Source of the DNA: Hyaloscypha bicolor E
Lineage: Eukaryota > Ascomycota > Leotiomycetes > Helotiales > Hyaloscyphaceae
Length of the DNA: 64,000 nt
Reading direction: 5' to 3'
NCBI RefSeq assembly: GCF_002865645.1
Contig: NW_020194644.1
Span: 283,546-347,545, forward strand
Shown here in pieces: positions 60,131 through 64,000 of the stretch (positions are counted from its first letter, which is position 1; each line of letters opens with the position of its first letter). The notes below the pieces were generated by a model. The model saw only the letters and a list, made by a program, of their open reading frames with translations, made no database searches and was not told the DNA's origin. Made by a program: the position numbers and the translations under genes.

Positions 60131-63100
60131 AGCTTTATAAATTTTAGTTCTTTAGTAATATTCTTAATTTATTATTAAATATATTTATTAAATATCTTTA
60201 TATTAGTTTCTAATAATTTAATAACTTAAATAATAATTAATAAATTATATAAAGCTTTTAATTAATAAATTAATATAATATATATTTCTTTAATATATTA
60301 GATAATATATTAGTTTTTAATAAAAGAATCTTAATAAATAATATCCTTATTACTTATAATAATAATAATTTCTATAAAACTAATTCGAATGTTTTTATAT
60401 TAATATTTTTATATAAAAGTAATTCTAATAATATTTCTATTAAACTTGAAATTATAATTAAAAGTAAAATATTTATATTTTTTTAGTTAAGAACTTAGCT
60501 TTTTAAAGCTTTAGTTATTTTACTTTTATAAAATTATTAGTCTTAATAAATAAGGTATTATTAATTTAAAGACTAATAATTTCAAAGAATTACTTATTAT
60601 AAAAGAGGCAAGAATTATAAGTTAATTATTTTATAAAAAGCTTATTAAAATAATAGAAATAATAAGTTTTAAACTAATAATTTCTAGCTTCTAATTTATT
60701 ATATAATAGTTTTATAACTTTTAAAATAAAATAATTCTTTAAATTTAGCTCTCTAATAAGTTTCTAAGATAAATTAATATAAAATTTATAATTAAATAAA
60801 ATTATTAATTAAATATAAGCTTATAAGATATTATATAAATATAATTTTATAATATTTATTATTATAATAAAAATAATAAGAATAATTCTCTAGTTACTAT
60901 ATTAAATAATATATAATTAAATTAATATAATATATTTCTTTTCATTATTATAAGCTTAAATAATAAGTTTTAATTTCTTTAGTTTTTTCTTAATACTTTT
61001 ATTCTGAATTTTATTAATAAATCTAGAATTAAAAAAAGAATTCTAGTATTTGAAATCTAGAAATAATCTTAAATAATATTTTTTTTAGAAAGCTAATAAC
61101 TTTAATTTAATAAAAGTTTTTATATAAGTTATTATTTTATAAAAGTACTATAATATTAAAGTTTTTATAAAATTGTTTTTTATTATACTTTAATAAAATA
61201 ACAAGAATAATAAAAGAAATTACATTTATATAATTTTTAGCTTTATTATAAAATTCGGAATTATATTTGATTTTAAGACTATTATTATTAATTTTAATAT
61301 TATCTATATAAAAGAGCTTTATAAAGAATTAAATAAAAGATAATATATTATTATATAATAAAGCTAGTATATAAGATTTCCCGTTTATTATTATAAGCTT
61401 ATATAGCTTATTTTAATTACTAGATTAATTAGTATTTTTTTTATATTATATAAAAATAATTAAATTCAGAAAAAGTTTATAAATATTAATAATACTAAAA
61501 TTATTTCAGGTATTTAAAATATTTATAATTTAATATCTAGTTTAAAGCTTCTAAATTTTTATTATTACTTTCTTAAATATTATTAATTATTATAATTTAA
61601 TAAGTAATAAAATATTATATTTAATTTTTTAAAATAAAGTATAATAAATTAAAATAATTAAAATAATATTATTAAGTTCTATAATATTACTAATAGCTTT
61701 AAAAGCTATTTAAAGTATAATATTTTTATTAATTCTATTAATTTTAGTTATAATAATAAGATAAATATATTAAATCGGGCTATAATAGTATTTTATAAAA
61801 ATAATTTTAATCTTAATACTTATAATATTTATAAGCTAAATAGACTTTTTATTAATAAACTACTTTCTAATATTTACTATAATCTAATTAAAAGGGCCTA
61901 AATAAGTATTAATCTAATATTATTTTAGAATATTTCAAATATATAAAATTTTAAAATTTTAAATCTATTAGTTAGCTTAATATTAAGTGCCTTTATTAAT
62001 AATATAATAATAATTAAAGCTAATATTATTTCTTAAATTAAACTTAAATTATTTTAATAAATATTCGAATTTCTAGTATTACTTATAATATTTTATAAGA
62101 TATTTAAGGGCTTTTATATTAATATTATAGCCTGCTTATTCTAGTATATTATAGAATTTATTAATAAATAAATAATTAAAATAATAATATAAATATTATA
62201 ATTCGATTTCTATAAAAAAGCAAGAGTTATAAATAAAGAATTCGGAAATAAGGCTTTATAATATAGTATTTTAAAGTACTATAATATAAATATATAATAT
62301 TTAGTAAAAGTAATAATATAATTAATAAGATTATTAAAATAGATCTTTAGCTTATTTATATTAACTAAGTTAAATAAAAATAAAGTTTTTATAAATAGAA
62401 TATAGAATTATATTTATTTAATTAGTTTTTTTATTATTATAGATCTAATAAAGAATATAAATCTAATATTAAACCGGATATTAATTTAATTTTTAGTAGT
62501 TTTATTAAATTTAATACTATTATTAGTTTATTATAAAGCTTGAAATTAATTAAAACTAGTAATTAAAAAATTGAAAACTCTAATATTAATTATAATTTTA
62601 TAAAAGTAGTAAATATTATATTTTAATATATTATTAATTATAAAAATCTAAATGTTTTCTATTATAGATTTAATAGATTTTAAAATATAGATTTTGCCTA
62701 TTATCTAATATATAAAAGAAAAAGAAGTAATATTATTTATAAGAATATTAGTTATAAAAGTAATAAAAATAATAAAAATAATAAAAATAATAAAAATAGC
62801 TAAAAAGCTTTTAATTAAAATAAAATAGAAATCTAAATAATATTTTTCTCCTTTATTTAATTTTACTAATAAAGCTTTAAAAGCATTATTTACTAGTTTA
62901 TTTTTATTACTTTTATTATTTTCCTCTTTTTTAATTTTAGTAATATACTATATATAGATATTACTAAAGTATTTATTAATATTATAAAAGTTTCGGGATT
63001 TAAATTAGTAAATATTTCTATTTTTAAATCAAGCCTTTTAGTTTCTTATTTCTTTAATATATACTTTTATAAGTAATATTTAAGTCTATTATATAGTACT

Positions 63101-63907
63101 AGTTATATAGTATTACTATATATAACTTAGTATATAGCTAGTACTTTTAGCCCGGTAAATAGTCTTTAGCTTAATTTAAGCTTTTTATTACTATTATAAT
63201 AATTATTTTATTATAATAGAATCTCTTATATATAAAACATAATTTTAAAATATAATTATTTTAATTATAGAACTTAAAATAGTTATTATAAATTCCGAAA
63301 TTATAACTAAATTTATATTTATAATTTTCGAATAAATAATAGCTTAAAGAATTTTAAAAATAATATTATTAATAAATAAAATAGGTTTTAATATTAATTT
63401 ATAACTTGTTTTTTATAAATAATAATAAATAATTAGAATTTATTAATAAACTAACCGAGTTTAGAAAAATAATTCGAGATTATATATTAGTATATTAGTA
63501 AGCCTTAATAAAAGCTAATAATTTTATTATATAAGAATTCGGTATTTTATAAAGCAGAAATAAAGCTATATTATAATTAATATAAATTATTAATTAGTAT
63601 TTAAATAAGCTCGAATATTCTTTTTTAAAAATATTTAGTTATTATAATTACTAAAATAATAGTATTTTATTTATTTAAATTTTAATATTAAAAATTCGGG
63701 CTTTTATAAAAGCTATAAATATTTATATAAGTCTTTTTATATATATTTTAAGAAAGCCAATTATTATAAAAACAGTCTTATACTAGTTCCTTAAATATAA
63801 TAAAAAAAGCTTTATATATTAGTAAATATTATAAAAAATAATAAGTTTATAATTAAAACTATTATTAGTTTTATTATTTTTTAATTATTTTTCTAATAAA
63901 CTTTCTA

Positions 63908-63908
<1 letters not shown>
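60131..63908 (-). mobile_element. second RIP-inactivated copia body (truncated by window)
   Basis: Colinear with 54,866-58,640 in the same orientation but more heavily converted to A/T. The ~700-bp block found at 54,136-54,865 is missing: sequence runs from ATACTAATACTAG straight into CTTTATAAATTTTAG. It carries a 134-bp insertion at 63,086-63,219 and an expanded AAT tract at its right end. No ORF survives. Confidence 0.7.
63086..63219 (+). mobile_element. short MITE/SINE-like element, copy 2
   Basis: Inverted-orientation copy of 2,818-2,943, sharing TAGTTATATAGT, CTTAGTATATAGCTAGT, TTTTAGCCCGG and TTTAGCTTAATT. It interrupts the gag region of the copia body; the sister body reads through at about 57,895-57,910. 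The ends are CTATTATA and TATAATAG, an 8-bp inverted repeat. No clear target duplication could be settled. Confidence 0.6.

Positions 63909-64000
<92 letters not shown>
63909..64000. repeat. (AAT)n microsatellite at the window edge
   Basis: At least 30 uninterrupted trinucleotide units run to the last base and presumably continue. The corresponding place in the sister copia body (near 58,640-58,680) has only a short AGTAGTAATAAG run, so the tract expanded in this copy. Confidence 0.95.

Noticed and set aside
1..64000. CRISPR array, prokaryotic operons or ribosome binding sites
   Set aside because: The repeats found are transposons, LTRs and minisatellites. Introns and element types show a eukaryotic nuclear region.
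1..64000. Giant cargo-carrying transposon (Starship-type)
   Set aside because: No DUF3435 tyrosine recombinase was recognised, and no pair of long flanking repeats encloses both gene islands.

Overview
This window looks like nuclear DNA of a filamentous ascomycete fungus with a two-speed genome. Evidence: short spliceosomal introns of about 49-118 nt with GT...CTRAY...AG signals; a fungal cysteine/C2H2-type zinc-finger gene; TPR and RecQ-like helicase relics; Ty3/Gypsy and Ty1/copia retroelements; and very AT/TpA-rich blocks that look like repeat-induced point mutation (RIP: C-to-T and, on the other strand, G-to-A). Species cannot be told from the sequence.

Layout. 1-3,700: RIP-degraded copia relic, a copia LTR, a short MITE/SINE-like repeat and several minisatellites. 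3,720-14,040: GC-balanced island with two head-to-tail minus-strand genes of unknown function (possibly one spliced gene), a divergent five-exon gene of unknown function, a broken RecQ-like helicase fragment, a gene made of four 57-residue repeats, and a TPR pseudogene. 14,045-32,000: AT-rich, dominated by a 13.2-kb RIP-killed Gypsy element (16,028-29,198, minus orientation, 303-bp LTRs, target-site duplication). 32,050-37,450: second island with the unmutated tail of an unknown coding relic, a small terminal-inverted-repeat element, and the best-preserved gene of the window, a four-exon zinc-finger-like gene (33,978-36,775). 37,450-64,000: AT-rich, with a tandem array of copia elements that appear to share LTRs. 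A second Gypsy copy (39,018-53,998) is nested in one of those LTRs and carries an apparently perfect 1,944-bp internal tandem duplication.

The genes do not form an evident pathway. The main stories are: (i) an unusually long Gypsy family whose two copies share extra relic coding sequence between integrase and the 3' LTR, part of it on the opposite strand; (ii) a repeat protein with Gly/Asn-rich segments recalling amyloid signalling motifs, next to a decayed TPR gene, as around fungal NLR loci; (iii) an unmutated-looking duplication inside RIP-mutated DNA; (iv) nested and tandem retroelement structure that can be resolved within this single window.

Limits: everything was read by eye. Identity, AT content and homology statements are visual comparisons, not computed alignments. 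Most boundaries in the AT-rich blocks are approximate, except the Gypsy LTR ends and the duplication ends, which were read base by base.
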